Origin: Hydrogenophaga sp040372165
GTDB taxonomy: Bacteria; Pseudomonadota; Gammaproteobacteria; Burkholderiales; Burkholderiaceae_C
DNA: 64,000 nt
Direction: 5' to 3'
Assembly: GCF_040372165.1 (NCBI RefSeq)
Contig: NZ_BAABWG010000004.1
Location: 124,001-188,000, forward strand
Both the position numbers and the translations under genes were made by a program. Shown in pieces: positions 1 to 8,076 of the stretch; the first letter of the stretch is position 1; every line of letters starts with the position of its first letter. Below the pieces are notes generated by a model. The model saw nothing but the letters and a program-made list of their open reading frames with translations. It was not told where the DNA came from and did no database searches.

Positions 1-299
1 TCCGGGAAGAGCTCGAGCCGCAACTGGTTGAGCAGGACATCGCACTGGAAATGGCCGATGCGGATATGTCGTCCCTTGCGCACCCGGCGCGACGGATGCT
101 CGGTGCCGTGTATGTCAGTTGCACCGGACGCGGCGGGCCACATTTTGGCGGGCCGAGTGCCGAGCTGCACATTATTCGTCAGGCCCTGGGCGAAGTGCCT
201 CTGGTGGGCTTCTTCGCAGCGGGCGAAATCGCGGGCCGCCAGATCCTGGGCTACAGCGGTGTGCTGACTGTCTTCACTGCGCCCTCAGAGGAGGCCTGA
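1..299 (+). CDS. FIST-domain sensory protein, C-terminal fragment
   Basis: The reading frame is open from the left window edge (first full codon at base 3) to the TGA at 297-299, so only about the last 98 residues are seen. The fragment has the glycine-rich texture of the FIST_C domain: SCTGRG, then FGGPSAELHIIRQALGEVP, then GFFAAGEIAG near the end. FIST proteins are thought to bind small ligands such as amino acids and are often signalling inputs. The N-terminal FIST_N half and any partner domain lie outside the window. The next gene converges on it 16 bases downstream. Confidence 0.75.
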   Translation, partial: REELEPQLVEQDIALEMADADMSSLAHPARRMLGAVYVSCTGRGGPHFGGPSAELHIIRQALGEVPLVGFFAAGEIAGRQILGYSGVLTVFTAPSEEA

Positions 300-315
300 C
301 TCTGCCAGAGTCGAT

Positions 316-1047
316 TCAGCGCCGTAGCCTTGCAAAGGCTTCAAACTCCCAGCTGCGCATGGCGAGCAGCAAGGTATAGCCGCCCTTGTCCTTGTCATCG
401 AGCTTCTGGTCGGTCTGGTGCTGTTGGGCGAAGTCCTGTGCCACCTTGTGCAGCCGCTCCAGAAACACCGGGGCCAGCGCCTTGCTGACTGACCCGTGCA
501 CCAGCAGCACACCTTCGCCGTGGCCGTCAAAACCACCTGAGAAGTAGTCCAGCACAGCGTTCTCGCGGAAGTAGTCCATCACAGGTCCGTGAGGGCGCCA
601 ACGAAATGCTTTGGACAGCTTGAGACGATAGCGGTTCATTGGGCGCAATTCAATGATGCCGATGCGGTCGAGCTGAGCCAGGTACTTCACACACTCAGCC
701 TCGGTGAGTTGGTAGTAGCCGCTGATCTGCTCCACCGTCCACTGGCTCAGCACACAGATGGCCATCAGGAGCAGCTTCTTGTCCGCCACCACAGCGCGTT
801 CTTGCTCCAGCGTCATCTCCTTGAGCAATGGCTGGCTGTCGGCCACGCGACGCGCGAGCTCGGAAAACTCCAGTTTCAGTGCCCGGCAGATATCGTCCAC
901 GCGGGAGAGTGACATGTCGCCTTTGGCCAGCATGCGCTTGACGCTGGATTCCGCCATGCCCATGGATGCCGCCAGGTCGGCGTAGGTCATCTGCGCGCTC
1001 TTGAGTTCCTTCTTGATCACGCGCACCAGTTCGAGGGTGTTGCTCAC
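316..1047 (-). CDS. XRE-family (Cro/C1-type) transcriptional regulator
   Basis: A 243-residue protein. Its N-terminal helix-turn-helix spans roughly residues 15-62 (MTYADLAASMGMAESSVKR then DMSLSRVDDICRALKL). The roughly 180-residue C-terminal part has no domain I recognise. The start is a GTG preceded by a near-perfect AAGGAGGAG Shine-Dalgarno 5-6 bases upstream, which fixes it. The gene diverges from a ceramidase-like membrane protein gene, and the intergenic space carries tandem repeats that could be its operators. Autoregulation, and control of the divergent gene, are inference. The ligand is unknown. Confidence 0.8.
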   Translation of the reverse strand: MSNTLELVRVIKKELKSAQMTYADLAASMGMAESSVKRMLAKGDMSLSRVDDICRALKLEFSELARRVADSQPLLKEMTLEQERAVVADKKLLLMAICVLSQWTVEQISGYYQLTEAECVKYLAQLDRIGIIELRPMNRYRLKLSKAFRWRPHGPVMDYFRENAVLDYFSGGFDGHGEGVLLVHGSVSKALAPVFLERLHKVAQDFAQQHQTDQKLDDKDKGGYTLLLAMRSWEFEAFARLRR

Positions 1048-1068
1048 GTGGTCTCCTCCTTGTTGGGA

Positions 1069-1122
1069 CTGTTATCGGTATAGAAAAACGGTACGAAAAA
1101 ATCTGTATGAGAAAACTGTACC
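1069..1122. repeat. Tandem operator-like repeats between the XRE gene and the ceramidase-like gene
   Basis: Four head-to-tail copies of a motif like C(G/T)GTA(T/C) followed by an A-rich run begin at 1076, 1089, 1103 and 1116, a period of 13-14 bases. A weaker CTGTTAT lies at 1069. The array is 22-75 bases upstream of the XRE start codon, where a self-binding site would be expected. The repeats are seen directly; binding is inferred. Confidence 0.55.
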
Positions 1123-1234
1123 AGATATTTGTTCTTTTTTTATCCTTGGGAAACCCAGACTTCCGTGAACAACTGGCCGGTGCCCATTTGAACCGGCACC
1201 GAATCACACCGCCAGCTTTCCACTGGAGTTCCTC

Positions 1235-2080
1235 ATGTTTTTGTCCCTTCCATCCACCGTCTCGCAGCCCGCACGGCGTCAGCCACTCATACAGTCCATG
1301 CTGCTGGCTTTGGTGATCTTGTGGTGTGCAGCCTTGCTGATACCGCCCACCTGGTTGGCCGACGCAGGGCTTTCTCTCAATGCCCATGGACACCAGCATG
1401 TGTATGCGCATGGCCATCCGTTCGTGGATGCGCGCAGCTTTGGGGGGATTCCGAATGCCATGGACGTTCTGAGCAACCTCCCGTTTCTGCTGGCTGGTAT
1501 TTGGGGTCTGCGTTTGCTGCGCCACCCTGGCAACGCCTGGGTGGTGGAAAACCGCAGCGCCGCGTCAGTGTTCTTTGTGGGCTTGTGCCTCACGGCCCTG
1601 GGGTCAGCCACTTACCACTGGGCGCCGAACGCATGGACCCTGGTGGGTGACCGGCTTGGCATGGCCGTGAGCTTTGCCGGTGCCATGGGGCTGGTGCTTG
1701 CTCATCGGGCTGATCGTTCCACCGCACAGATCGCCATGTGGGGCATGTTGTTGCTGGCGGCAGTTTCCTCTGCGATGCCAGCCGTTCACGATCAGGTGTT
1801 GCCATGGGCTGTCGTGCAGTTTGGTGGCGTGGCATTGATTTTGGTGGCGGCTGCCGTACGGCCTGATGCCTCCAAGCCGCGCTTGGCCGTTGGTGCGCTG
1901 ATCGCGCTTTACCTGGTGGCCAAGCTACTGGAAATGGGCGACGCCTGGGCTTTCGAAGCCACCGGCCACTGGATATCTGGTCACAGTCTCAAGCATCTTG
2001 TCGCTGCGATGGCTGCTTGGCCCGTGTGTGCCGCCATCGTGAACAGGTTTCCTGCCAAGCCTCAGGCAGAATGCGCATGA
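1235..2080 (+). CDS. Ceramidase-like / CREST-superfamily membrane hydrolase
   Basis: A 281-residue polytopic inner-membrane protein with about seven hydrophobic segments. It carries the pattern typical of the CREST superfamily (alkaline ceramidase, PAQR, Per1). A serine and histidine lie in GSATYHWAPN (about residues 127-136), an aspartate follows in GDRLG, and an HSLKHL pair of histidines (HxxxH) sits near residue 255. These would form a metal-hydrolase site in the membrane. The ATG has a GGAG seven bases upstream. A His-rich stretch (NAHGHQHVYAHGH) follows the first helix. The substrate cannot be told from sequence; ceramide is unlikely to be native in this lineage and another amide lipid is possible. 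The stop overlaps upstream in-frame ATGs of the next gene. Confidence 0.65.
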   Translation: MFLSLPSTVSQPARRQPLIQSMLLALVILWCAALLIPPTWLADAGLSLNAHGHQHVYAHGHPFVDARSFGGIPNAMDVLSNLPFLLAGIWGLRLLRHPGNAWVVENRSAASVFFVGLCLTALGSATYHWAPNAWTLVGDRLGMAVSFAGAMGLVLAHRADRSTAQIAMWGMLLLAAVSSAMPAVHDQVLPWAVVQFGGVALILVAAAVRPDASKPRLAVGALIALYLVAKLLEMGDAWAFEATGHWISGHSLKHLVAAMAAWPVCAAIVNRFPAKPQAECA

Positions 2081-2151
2081 GCCGCACCAAGACGGTAGAG
2101 CGTTCATTCAGCGATCGCCAAACAACAACTTCCGAGATGGAGGCATCAACC

Positions 2152-4080
2152 ATGCAGCACGCACAAGAGCATGCGTCTTCCGGGCAGTTCGGCCTGATGA
2201 AGCAGCGTCGTTTCGCACCCTTTTTCTGGACCCAGTTTCTGGGCGCTGCGAACGACAACCTGTTCAAGTTCGCTTTCACCGTGATGGTCACCTACCAGTT
2301 GCAGGTGCAGTGGTTGCCGGCAGACATGGCGGGGCTGGTGATCGGAGCCTTGTTCATCCTGCCCTTTTTGCTGTTTTCCGCCACCAGCGGGCAAATGGCG
2401 GACAAGTACGATCGCCGCGTGCTCATCGTGTGGCTCAAGCGCATTGAGGTCTTGATCATGGGCCTGGCTGCTCTTGGCTTCTTTTTGCCTTCGGTGCCTG
2501 TTCTGTTGGCCTGCATCTTCCTCATGGGCTTGCAGTCGGCCGTGTTTGGTCCGGTGAAGTTCGCCTATCTGCCTCAGCATCTGCATGAGCGTGAACTCAC
2601 CGGGGGCAATGGCATGGTGGAAATGGGCACCTTTGTGGCCATCTTGCTGGGCAACGTCGCTGGTGGCTTGATCATTGGTGTGCCAGAGATCGGCGCGCAC
2701 CACGTGGGCTTCACCTGCGTGGGGTTGGCGGTGTTGGGGCGCTTGGCAGCGCACTACATTCCAGCCTCTCCGGCCATGGATCCGCAGCTCGTGATGAACT
2801 GGAATCCCGCCACCGAAACCTGGCGAAACCTCAAGCTGGCCGCCGAAAAGCCAGTGGTGTTTCGCTCTGTGCTGGGTATCAGCTGGATGTGGTTTTTTGG
2901 CGCTGTGTTTCTCAGCCTGTTCCCGGCCTTTGCCAAAGATGTGCTGCACGGCAATGAGCAGGTGGCGTCGGCGTTGCTGGTCGTTTTTTCTGTGGGTATC
3001 GCCACCGGCTCTTTGCTGTGCGAAGTGCTTTCGCGGCGTCACGTGGAGATCGGCCTGGTGCCGGTGGGCGCGATCGGCATGACCGTGTTTTCCATCGACC
3101 TGTACTTTTCAACCCGCGGTTTGCCTCCCGCAGCAGAACTGTCGCTGGGCGCTTTCATGGCAGACCATGCGCATTGGCGCGTGCTGGCGGATCTGGCTTT
3201 GCTCAGCTTGTTTGCAGGCCTGTACAGCGTGCCCATGTACGCACTGATCCAGATGCGCAGCCAGCCCACGCACCGGGCACGCATCATCGCGGCCAACAAC
3301 ATTCTCAACGCGCTGTTCATGATTGCCAGCGCCCTGATCGCTGGTGCGCTGCTGGCAGCGGACGTGACCATTCCACAGATGTTCCTCATCGTGGGCCTGG
3401 CCAATGCGGTGGTGGCCTTCTACATCTTCATGCTGGTACCCGAGTACTTGCTGCGCTTTGTGGCCTGGGTGGCATCGCGCCTGGTGTACCGCTTCAAGGT
3501 AACGGGTGACGACGCCATTCCCACTGAAGGCGCTGCCGTTCTCGTTTGCAACCACGTGAGTTTTGTGGACGCTGTGCTGCTGATGGCCGCCAGCCCACGC
3601 CCGATTCGATTCATCATGGACCACCGCATCTTCAAGATTCCAGTGCTGGGCTGGTTGTTCAAGCTGGCCAAAGCCATTCCCATTGCATCGCAAAAGGAAG
3701 ATGCAGCAGCCTACGAAGCAGCCTTCGAGGAGGCCGCAAAGACCTTGCGACACGGTGGCTTGCTGGCCATCTTCCCGGAGGGCGTGATCACGCGCGATGG
3801 CAAGCTGCAGCCTTTCAAGGGCGGTGTGATGAAGATTCTGGAGGAAGCTCAAGCCGATGGACTGAAGATTCCCGTGATCCCCATGGCCTTGACCAACCTC
3901 TGGGGCTCTTTTTTCAGCCGCATCGAAGAACGCCGGGGCGAGAAGGTGGCCATGGTTAGGCCGTTTCGCCGAGGCTTTTTCAGCCGAGTCGGCTTGAATG
4001 TGGGCAGCGCGATGGAAAGTGGAGTTGCATCGCCTGAAGTCATGCAGCTGAAAGTCGCAAGGTTGCTGGAAGCAGTGTGA
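2152..4080 (+). CDS. Fused lysophospholipid transporter / acyltransferase (LplT-PlsC)
   Basis: A 642-residue fusion. Roughly residues 15-420 form an MFS-type permease of the LplT class (FLGAANDNLFKF opening, DKYDRR after the second helix). Roughly residues 430-640 form a PlsC/LPLAT acyltransferase with NHVSFVD (the HX4D catalytic motif), FPEG and PFKGG. The expected role is flipping lysophospholipids inward and re-acylating them, as Aas/LplT do. I chose the ATG at 2152 because GGAGG lies eight bases upstream; earlier in-frame ATGs at 2077 and 2137 exist, the first overlapping the preceding stop. There is no acyl-ACP synthetase domain, unlike full-length three-part Aas fusions. Confidence 0.85.
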   Translation: MQHAQEHASSGQFGLMKQRRFAPFFWTQFLGAANDNLFKFAFTVMVTYQLQVQWLPADMAGLVIGALFILPFLLFSATSGQMADKYDRRVLIVWLKRIEVLIMGLAALGFFLPSVPVLLACIFLMGLQSAVFGPVKFAYLPQHLHERELTGGNGMVEMGTFVAILLGNVAGGLIIGVPEIGAHHVGFTCVGLAVLGRLAAHYIPASPAMDPQLVMNWNPATETWRNLKLAAEKPVVFRSVLGISWMWFFGAVFLSLFPAFAKDVLHGNEQVASALLVVFSVGIATGSLLCEVLSRRHVEIGLVPVGAIGMTVFSIDLYFSTRGLPPAAELSLGAFMADHAHWRVLADLALLSLFAGLYSVPMYALIQMRSQPTHRARIIAANNILNALFMIASALIAGALLAADVTIPQMFLIVGLANAVVAFYIFMLVPEYLLRFVAWVASRLVYRFKVTGDDAIPTEGAAVLVCNHVSFVDAVLLMAASPRPIRFIMDHRIFKIPVLGWLFKLAKAIPIASQKEDAAAYEAAFEEAAKTLRHGGLLAIFPEGVITRDGKLQPFKGGVMKILEEAQADGLKIPVIPMALTNLWGSFFSRIEERRGEKVAMVRPFRRGFFSRVGLNVGSAMESGVASPEVMQLKVARLLEAV

Positions 4081-4510
4081 AAGGCATCACAGGCCCGTTG
4101 TTGGCAAAGCAACAGCGGTCAGTGGGCCATTCGCAGAAAGAGCGACAGGTGTGATGGGCTTAACGCTCTGCCCAACCGGTTTTACGCACAGACCACCTTT
4201 TCACTTCATCATTGAGTCATCGGTTGGAAGTGAAGTGCTCCAGCCGATTCATGTCTCTCCTTAAACATGAAGATTCGCAAGGCCGATTCTTGGAGTTCGC
4301 TCCTCGATGGTGTCAGGGAAGAGTTCTCGGGTGCAGCTGGTCCCTGCATGAGTGCTCTGATAGTGAATGGATAGTTTAGTGAAGCAAGCTTTGGGTGTGT
4401 CGCGGTTGTCGGTGCTCCCATCATGATCCCGGTGGCCGGGCATTTCCTCTCTCTCCTCGGAAATGCTGCCAGGCGCCGGATCTTTTTTTTGCCCGAACGC
4501 ATTCGCGGTC
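4081..4510. other. Intergenic stretch, no gene seen
   Basis: This 430-base gap separates two genes that converge on it. Short open frames on both strands have no Shine-Dalgarno, no domain and no codon pattern like their neighbours. A small hairpin (TGTTG / CAACA, about 4096-4112) follows the acyltransferase stop but has no U-tract. Confidence 0.5.
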
Positions 4511-5335
4511 TCAAGCTTCAACCAGCAGCCCATCGTCGACCCAGCGCCGCAGGGCCTGCGCGACCCACAGAGCTGCCTCCTCTCCTTTTTGCTGTGCACA
4601 CGCCTGTTCGCACCAGGCGCCGAACGGTGTACCACCGGCACAAGCGCCCAGCAGCAGAGCTTCGTCATTGTCTACGGACCGCCATTGGGTGGCCAAGCCC
4701 TTTCGCCACACCAGCAGGGTGTGCGTTAGGGCCTGCGGTTCGCTGGTGGCCTCTTGGTGTTCGAGAGCGGACTCGTCTGCGGTGAGGGTGTGCCAGACTG
4801 GCTCGACGGCCCATTGCAGGGTGAGCAGCTGCACGCTGGGTGCGAGTGCGAACCTGAGATCGGGCCAGTGGGCCGCCGGAGTGCTCGCCACGTCGTCAAA
4901 GGACAGTGCCTGCACGTCTTCTGCGTCAAACGCCAGACTCATGGCCCACTCCATGCGGGCAAGGTCAAGAATGGCGGGGTGAGGCAAGTGTCCCGCGTTG
5001 GCTGGGTGTGCGAGCCATTCGCACAGCCGATGCCCGAAACAGCGGATGGAGGGGCGCTGCGACGGATGGTCGTTGAGGTAGGCCAACGCAAGTGATGCGA
5101 ACCGTTCGTCGCCCAACGCGCCGTGCAGGGCCGGGTAGTTCGCTCGCAGGGCTTCAACCAGGCGTGCGGTGTAGGCGTGCTGGTAGACATCCAGGCGAAC
5201 CGGATGCCCCGAGGAGGGTTGAGCCAGCAAACCCAAGGTTGCGCTTGCTTTCCTTGTGAGCAAGGCTGCCAAGGCCTTTTGCTGTTCACGAAGGTAGCTG
5301 GTCTCGGGTGGCATCAGGTGCATAGCGCTGGTCAT
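4511..5335 (-). CDS. bufC: DUF2063 protein, bufferin-maturation partner (BufC/HvfC-like)
   Basis: A 274-residue protein. Its N-terminal DUF2063 domain (about residues 10-105) has the usual RLDVYQHAYTARLVEALRANYPALHGALG stretch, here cited by its core YQHAYTARL and NYPALHGALG. The C-terminal half is a looser alpha/beta part. In bufferin and methanobactin-like systems this partner presents the precursor to the DUF692 enzyme. The start is set by a four-base ATGA overlap with the upstream DUF692 gene, implying translational coupling. An in-frame start further upstream would run 50 bases into that gene and is rejected. The symbol follows the operon context, not a database hit. Confidence 0.8.
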   Translation of the reverse strand: MTSAMHLMPPETSYLREQQKALAALLTRKASATLGLLAQPSSGHPVRLDVYQHAYTARLVEALRANYPALHGALGDERFASLALAYLNDHPSQRPSIRCFGHRLCEWLAHPANAGHLPHPAILDLARMEWAMSLAFDAEDVQALSFDDVASTPAAHWPDLRFALAPSVQLLTLQWAVEPVWHTLTADESALEHQEATSEPQALTHTLLVWRKGLATQWRSVDNDEALLLGACAGGTPFGAWCEQACAQQKGEEAALWVAQALRRWVDDGLLVEA

Positions 5336-6213
5336 GCGATGGCCTCGCTTTGAACCGCTTTTGCCGCTGCACGGCGATTCTCGCAAGCTACGCTGCTTTC
5401 CTTGCGCGCCCGATTCAACTCTTCGATCAGCTCGGACAGGTCCGGGATGTTGTCATCCCGCTCAATCATCGTGGGCACCGGGCCGAGGCGCTCAATGGTG
5501 TACCGGTACAGCTCCCAGACGTCCTCGCACACCGGGTGGTCGTGGGTGTCGATGAGAAAGCCGTTGGCATCGGTTTCATGACCGGCCAGATGGATCTGGC
5601 GAACACGATCGGCAGGCATGGCGTTGATGAATTCGTGCGGGTCAAAGCCATGGTTTTTGGCGCTGACATAGACGTTGTTCACGTCCAGCAGCCATTCGCA
5701 TCCGGTGCGCTTCATGAGCGTGGCAATGAAATCCCATTCGCTCATTTCATCGGCTTGCCAGCGGATATAGCTGGAGACGTTCTCCAGAACCAGCGGGCGG
5801 CCGAGGGTGTCCTGCACGAGTTGAATGCGATCGGTCAGGTGGCGCAAGGCCACATCGGTGTAGGGCAGGGGCAAGAGGTCGTGCAGGTTGTGACCGTTCA
5901 CGCCTGTCCAGCACAAATGGTCGGACACCCATGCAGGTTCGATGCGTTCGACCAGCTGTTTGAGCGCCTTCAGGTAATCGCGGTTGATGGCGTCGGTGCC
6001 ACCGATGGAGAGCGAGACGCCGTGCATGACCATGGGCGTGTCGCGCCGAATGGCATCCAGGTGCGCCAATGGCTTGCCGCCAGCGACCATGTAGTTTTCG
6101 CTGATGACCTCCAGCCAGTCGACACCTCGCTGAGATGCGCTTTGTTGGCGGAAGTCAGCGTAGTGATCTGTTCGCAGGCCAAGGCCGAAGCCGGTGATGG
6201 GTGACGTGCTCAT
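5332..6213 (-). CDS. bufB: DUF692 / MNIO-family multinuclear iron oxygenase (BufB-like)
   Basis: A 293-residue TIM-barrel-type enzyme. The metal-ligand motifs of the MNIO family are visible: EVISENY near residue 36, MHGVSLS near 63, SDHLCW near 97, ENVSSY near 143, LLDVNNVYVSAKNHG near 174-188, HLAGHE near 207 and DTHDHPV near 220. MNIO enzymes use a di- or tri-iron centre to convert precursor cysteines, for example to oxazolone/thioamide or thiooxazole. It lies between a Cys-rich precursor gene and a DUF2063 gene, the standard bufferin order. The start has no strong Shine-Dalgarno, so it may depend on translation from upstream. Confidence 0.88.
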   Translation of the reverse strand: MSTSPITGFGLGLRTDHYADFRQQSASQRGVDWLEVISENYMVAGGKPLAHLDAIRRDTPMVMHGVSLSIGGTDAINRDYLKALKQLVERIEPAWVSDHLCWTGVNGHNLHDLLPLPYTDVALRHLTDRIQLVQDTLGRPLVLENVSSYIRWQADEMSEWDFIATLMKRTGCEWLLDVNNVYVSAKNHGFDPHEFINAMPADRVRQIHLAGHETDANGFLIDTHDHPVCEDVWELYRYTIERLGPVPTMIERDDNIPDLSELIEELNRARKESSVACENRRAAAKAVQSEAIA

Positions 6214-6301
6214 GGGCAGGCGGGCTCAGTCTCATGTGGAAAGGGTTGCTGCCTGCGCCACCCAGCCCTTTTTGATGGCAAAGGCTGGAGGCGAGGCAGA
6301 C

Positions 6302-6325
6302 GTTCTTTCGCAAGTGCAAAAGAAC
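6302..6325 (-). other. Hairpin between the precursor gene and bufB
   Basis: GTTCTTT (6302-6308) and AAAGAAC (6319-6325) are a perfect seven-base inverted repeat in the spacer between the bufferin precursor stop and the DUF692 start. No U-tract follows on the transcribed strand. It could stabilise or partly attenuate the transcript so that more precursor than enzyme is made; this is inference. Confidence 0.4.
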
Positions 6326-6341
6326 GGGAAAGCCGGGGCAA

Positions 6342-6593
6342 TTACATGACCTTGCCGCCAGCCTTGGTGCATTCCTCTGCCGAAGCCTTGCTCACCCAGC
6401 CCTGGCCTTTGCAGCTGTTCTGGCCCTTGCATTCGTTCTTGGCGGTCTTGCACTCGGACGTGCCTTTGCAACTGTTGACACCGACGCACTGCACGCTGCC
6501 TTCGGCGGCGCTGGCGGTCAGTGGTGCAGCGCCCAGTGCGAACAGGGCTGCGGCGGTGGCGGCGGCGAGGCTGGCTTTGGTTTTGACGTTCAT
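6342..6593 (-). CDS. bufA: Bufferin-type Cys-rich RiPP precursor (BufA2-like)
   Basis: An 83-residue secreted peptide. Residues 1-30 form a Sec signal peptide (KTK, then an Ala/Leu-rich core, then TASAA). The mature part has six cysteines, at about 36, 42, 48, 55, 61 and 75, within repeated CKG units (NSCKG, SECK, NECKG, NSCKGQGW). This matches my knowledge of the BufA2 bufferin-type metallophore precursors, which are modified by MNIO enzymes and act against copper stress in the periplasm. The ATG at 6593 has an AGGAGAG Shine-Dalgarno seven bases upstream. Longer in-frame starts are rejected because they would bury the signal peptide. Copper as the metal is inferred from the family. Confidence 0.85.
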   Translation of the reverse strand: MNVKTKASLAAATAAALFALGAAPLTASAAEGSVQCVGVNSCKGTSECKTAKNECKGQNSCKGQGWVSKASAEECTKAGGKVM

Positions 6594-6782
6594 CTGTCTC
6601 TCCTGAGTGTCTTTCGACATTGGTCTATGGAATCCGCCGGACGTCATGCCCGTCGGAGTTGGCGGGCGCGTGATGTTTGACGCTCGCTGAGACTTGGTCG
6701 CCTGGCCATGCCTTGTCTTACAGGAGGCGTCAGACAAATCGGCAGCTGAATACCAAAGATGACTTGGGTAAACCCTTGGGTG

Positions 6783-7086
6783 GTATCAAAAATAGATACT
6801 GAAGCGCTTGTTTTTTGCGACCAAGGACTGAATTCGGTGTCCTCAAAAAAAATTTGAGTGAAGATCCATCTGTCCCGCAAATGCACAGGGACCACTCCGG
6901 TGAGAAAGGCCGAACAGATCGCACCACAGGCTCCTCGAGAGCCCATACAAAAGGAAAGCGACTCGGTCAACCGGCGTCAGGGAGCAGGCCTCGGGGCTTG
7001 GCACAGAACTGGATTTTGCTGTCACGACACCCATCAACAACATGCGGCCCGCATTGGCCCGGAAGCATCAGTCTTCCGGGCTTTTT
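6783..7086 (+). ncRNA. Possible structured RNA or leader, unidentified
   Basis: No plausible protein lies here, yet the plus strand carries several hairpins ending in a strong terminator. They are GTATC/GATAC (6783-6787 and 6795-6799), CTCAAA/TTTGAG (6842-6847 and 6853-6858), GTCCC/GGGAC (6872-6876 and 6888-6892) and GGCTC/GAGCC (6929-6933 and 6939-6943). The 5' end is not known. I compared by eye with 6S, SRP, tmRNA, RNase P and the glycine, cobalamin, TPP and FMN riboswitches and found no match. It might be a small RNA, or a leader terminated before the GST gene. Confidence 0.3.
7057..7086 (+). terminator. Strong intrinsic terminator
   Basis: A perfect nine-base stem, GCCCGGAAG (7057-7065) with CTTCCGGGC (7073-7081), has a seven-base loop and is followed by TTTTT then CTTT. 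No coding sequence on the plus strand precedes it for more than 2 kb, so it must end a non-coding transcript or read-through. Confidence 0.8.
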
Positions 7087-7452
7087 CTTTGGGCGTCACG
7101 TCCCACTCGAGGCTGTACTTGCAGTGCCTGCTCTGCTTTTGATGCAGCCTTGCCTGCGTGGGATGTGCCGGGTTTGCCCTGATATTGATGACATCGATAA
7201 GGTGGATTTGAACAATCCATTTCCATGATAGGGACTGTCTCCCTAGAGTTGCCCCTCATCGCAACAAGACGACAGAGCCACCTCCATACCCATCCAGAAC
7301 GGATAGCGAAAAACAGCGGGGCAAGGCGTGCCCTTCGGCATAGTTGTCCCTTCAGGCAGGGCTTTGGAGGCGTACATGCAAGAACGGCAACGGCGTCTGA
7401 GAATGGACACGTTGACTGACCCCCTTGGTACATACATCGCAGAACTGACCCT
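7087..7452. other. Intergenic stretch upstream of the GST gene
   Basis: About 366 bases between the terminator and the GST start. Open frames here have no convincing ribosome-binding site or domain. I see no clear promoter. Confidence 0.45.
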
Positions 7453-8076
7453 ATGAGCATCATCGTCCACCATCTCAACAACTCCCGTTCCCAACGCATT
7501 CTCTGGATGCTGGAGGAGTTGAAGCTGCCCTACGAGATCAAGCACTACGAGCGGGACAGCAAAACCATGCTGGCACCGCCTGCGCTGCGAAAAATCCACC
7601 CACTGGGCAAGTCGCCCGTGCTGGAAGACGGTGGCCTCAAGCTGGTGGAAACCGGCGCGATCTGCGAATACCTGGTGGCCAAGACCGGCCAGTTGGGCGC
7701 GCCTGACGATGGTGATGGGCTGGTTCGCTACCGCCAGTTCATGCACTACGCTGAAGGCTCGGTCATGCCCGTGCTGCTCCTCCTGCTGGTGCTCAACCGC
7801 ATCCCGCTCATGGGCAAGCTGGCGGTCAAGAAAGTCCAGCCCATGGCAGATGTGCACCTCGACTACATCGAACGAGAGCTGGCCTCACGCCCATGGTTCG
7901 CCGGTGACACCATGAGCGCTGCCGACATCATGATGAGCTTTCCGCTGGAGGCCGCGGCCAGTCGCGCCGGCTTGAACGAATCGCGCCCAGCCACCATGGC
8001 CTGGCTGCGCAAGGTTCATGAACGCAGCGCCTACCAGACGGCGCTGTCCAAAGGTGGTGAGTACGCCTACGCCTGA
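7453..8076 (+). CDS. Glutathione S-transferase
   Basis: A 207-residue cytosolic GST. The N-terminal thioredoxin-like domain (residues 1-80) shows VHHLNNSRSQRILWMLEEL, with SRSQR taking the place of the catalytic Ser/Tyr loop. The cis-proline is in GKSPVLED and the glutathione-binding VETGAICEYL motif follows. The C-terminal helical domain holds the conserved FAGDTMSAADIMMSFPLE capping box. It probably conjugates or reduces electrophiles using glutathione; the substrate is not predictable. Its 3' end overlaps by ten bases the 3' end of the broken LysR gene on the other strand. No clear Shine-Dalgarno is visible (CTGACCCT). Confidence 0.85.
   Translation: MSIIVHHLNNSRSQRILWMLEELKLPYEIKHYERDSKTMLAPPALRKIHPLGKSPVLEDGGLKLVETGAICEYLVAKTGQLGAPDDGDGLVRYRQFMHYAEGSVMPVLLLLLVLNRIPLMGKLAVKKVQPMADVHLDYIERELASRPWFAGDTMSAADIMMSFPLEAAASRAGLNESRPATMAWLRKVHERSAYQTALSKGGEYAYA

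Noticed and set aside
4209..4668. Open frames in the gap after the acyltransferase gene
   Set aside because: They have no Shine-Dalgarno and no domain, and one of them runs over the end of the DUF2063 gene. I left the gap as intergenic.
6871..6892. Resemblance of CTGTCCCGCAAATG to part of a cobalamin riboswitch
   Set aside because: The B12 box with its AGxCAGGAGACC-type core does not follow, and no cobalamin gene lies downstream.
7008..7015. ACAGAAC segment like the 3' end of RNase P RNA
   Set aside because: None of the conserved 5' core (GAGGAAAGTC-type) is present in the region.
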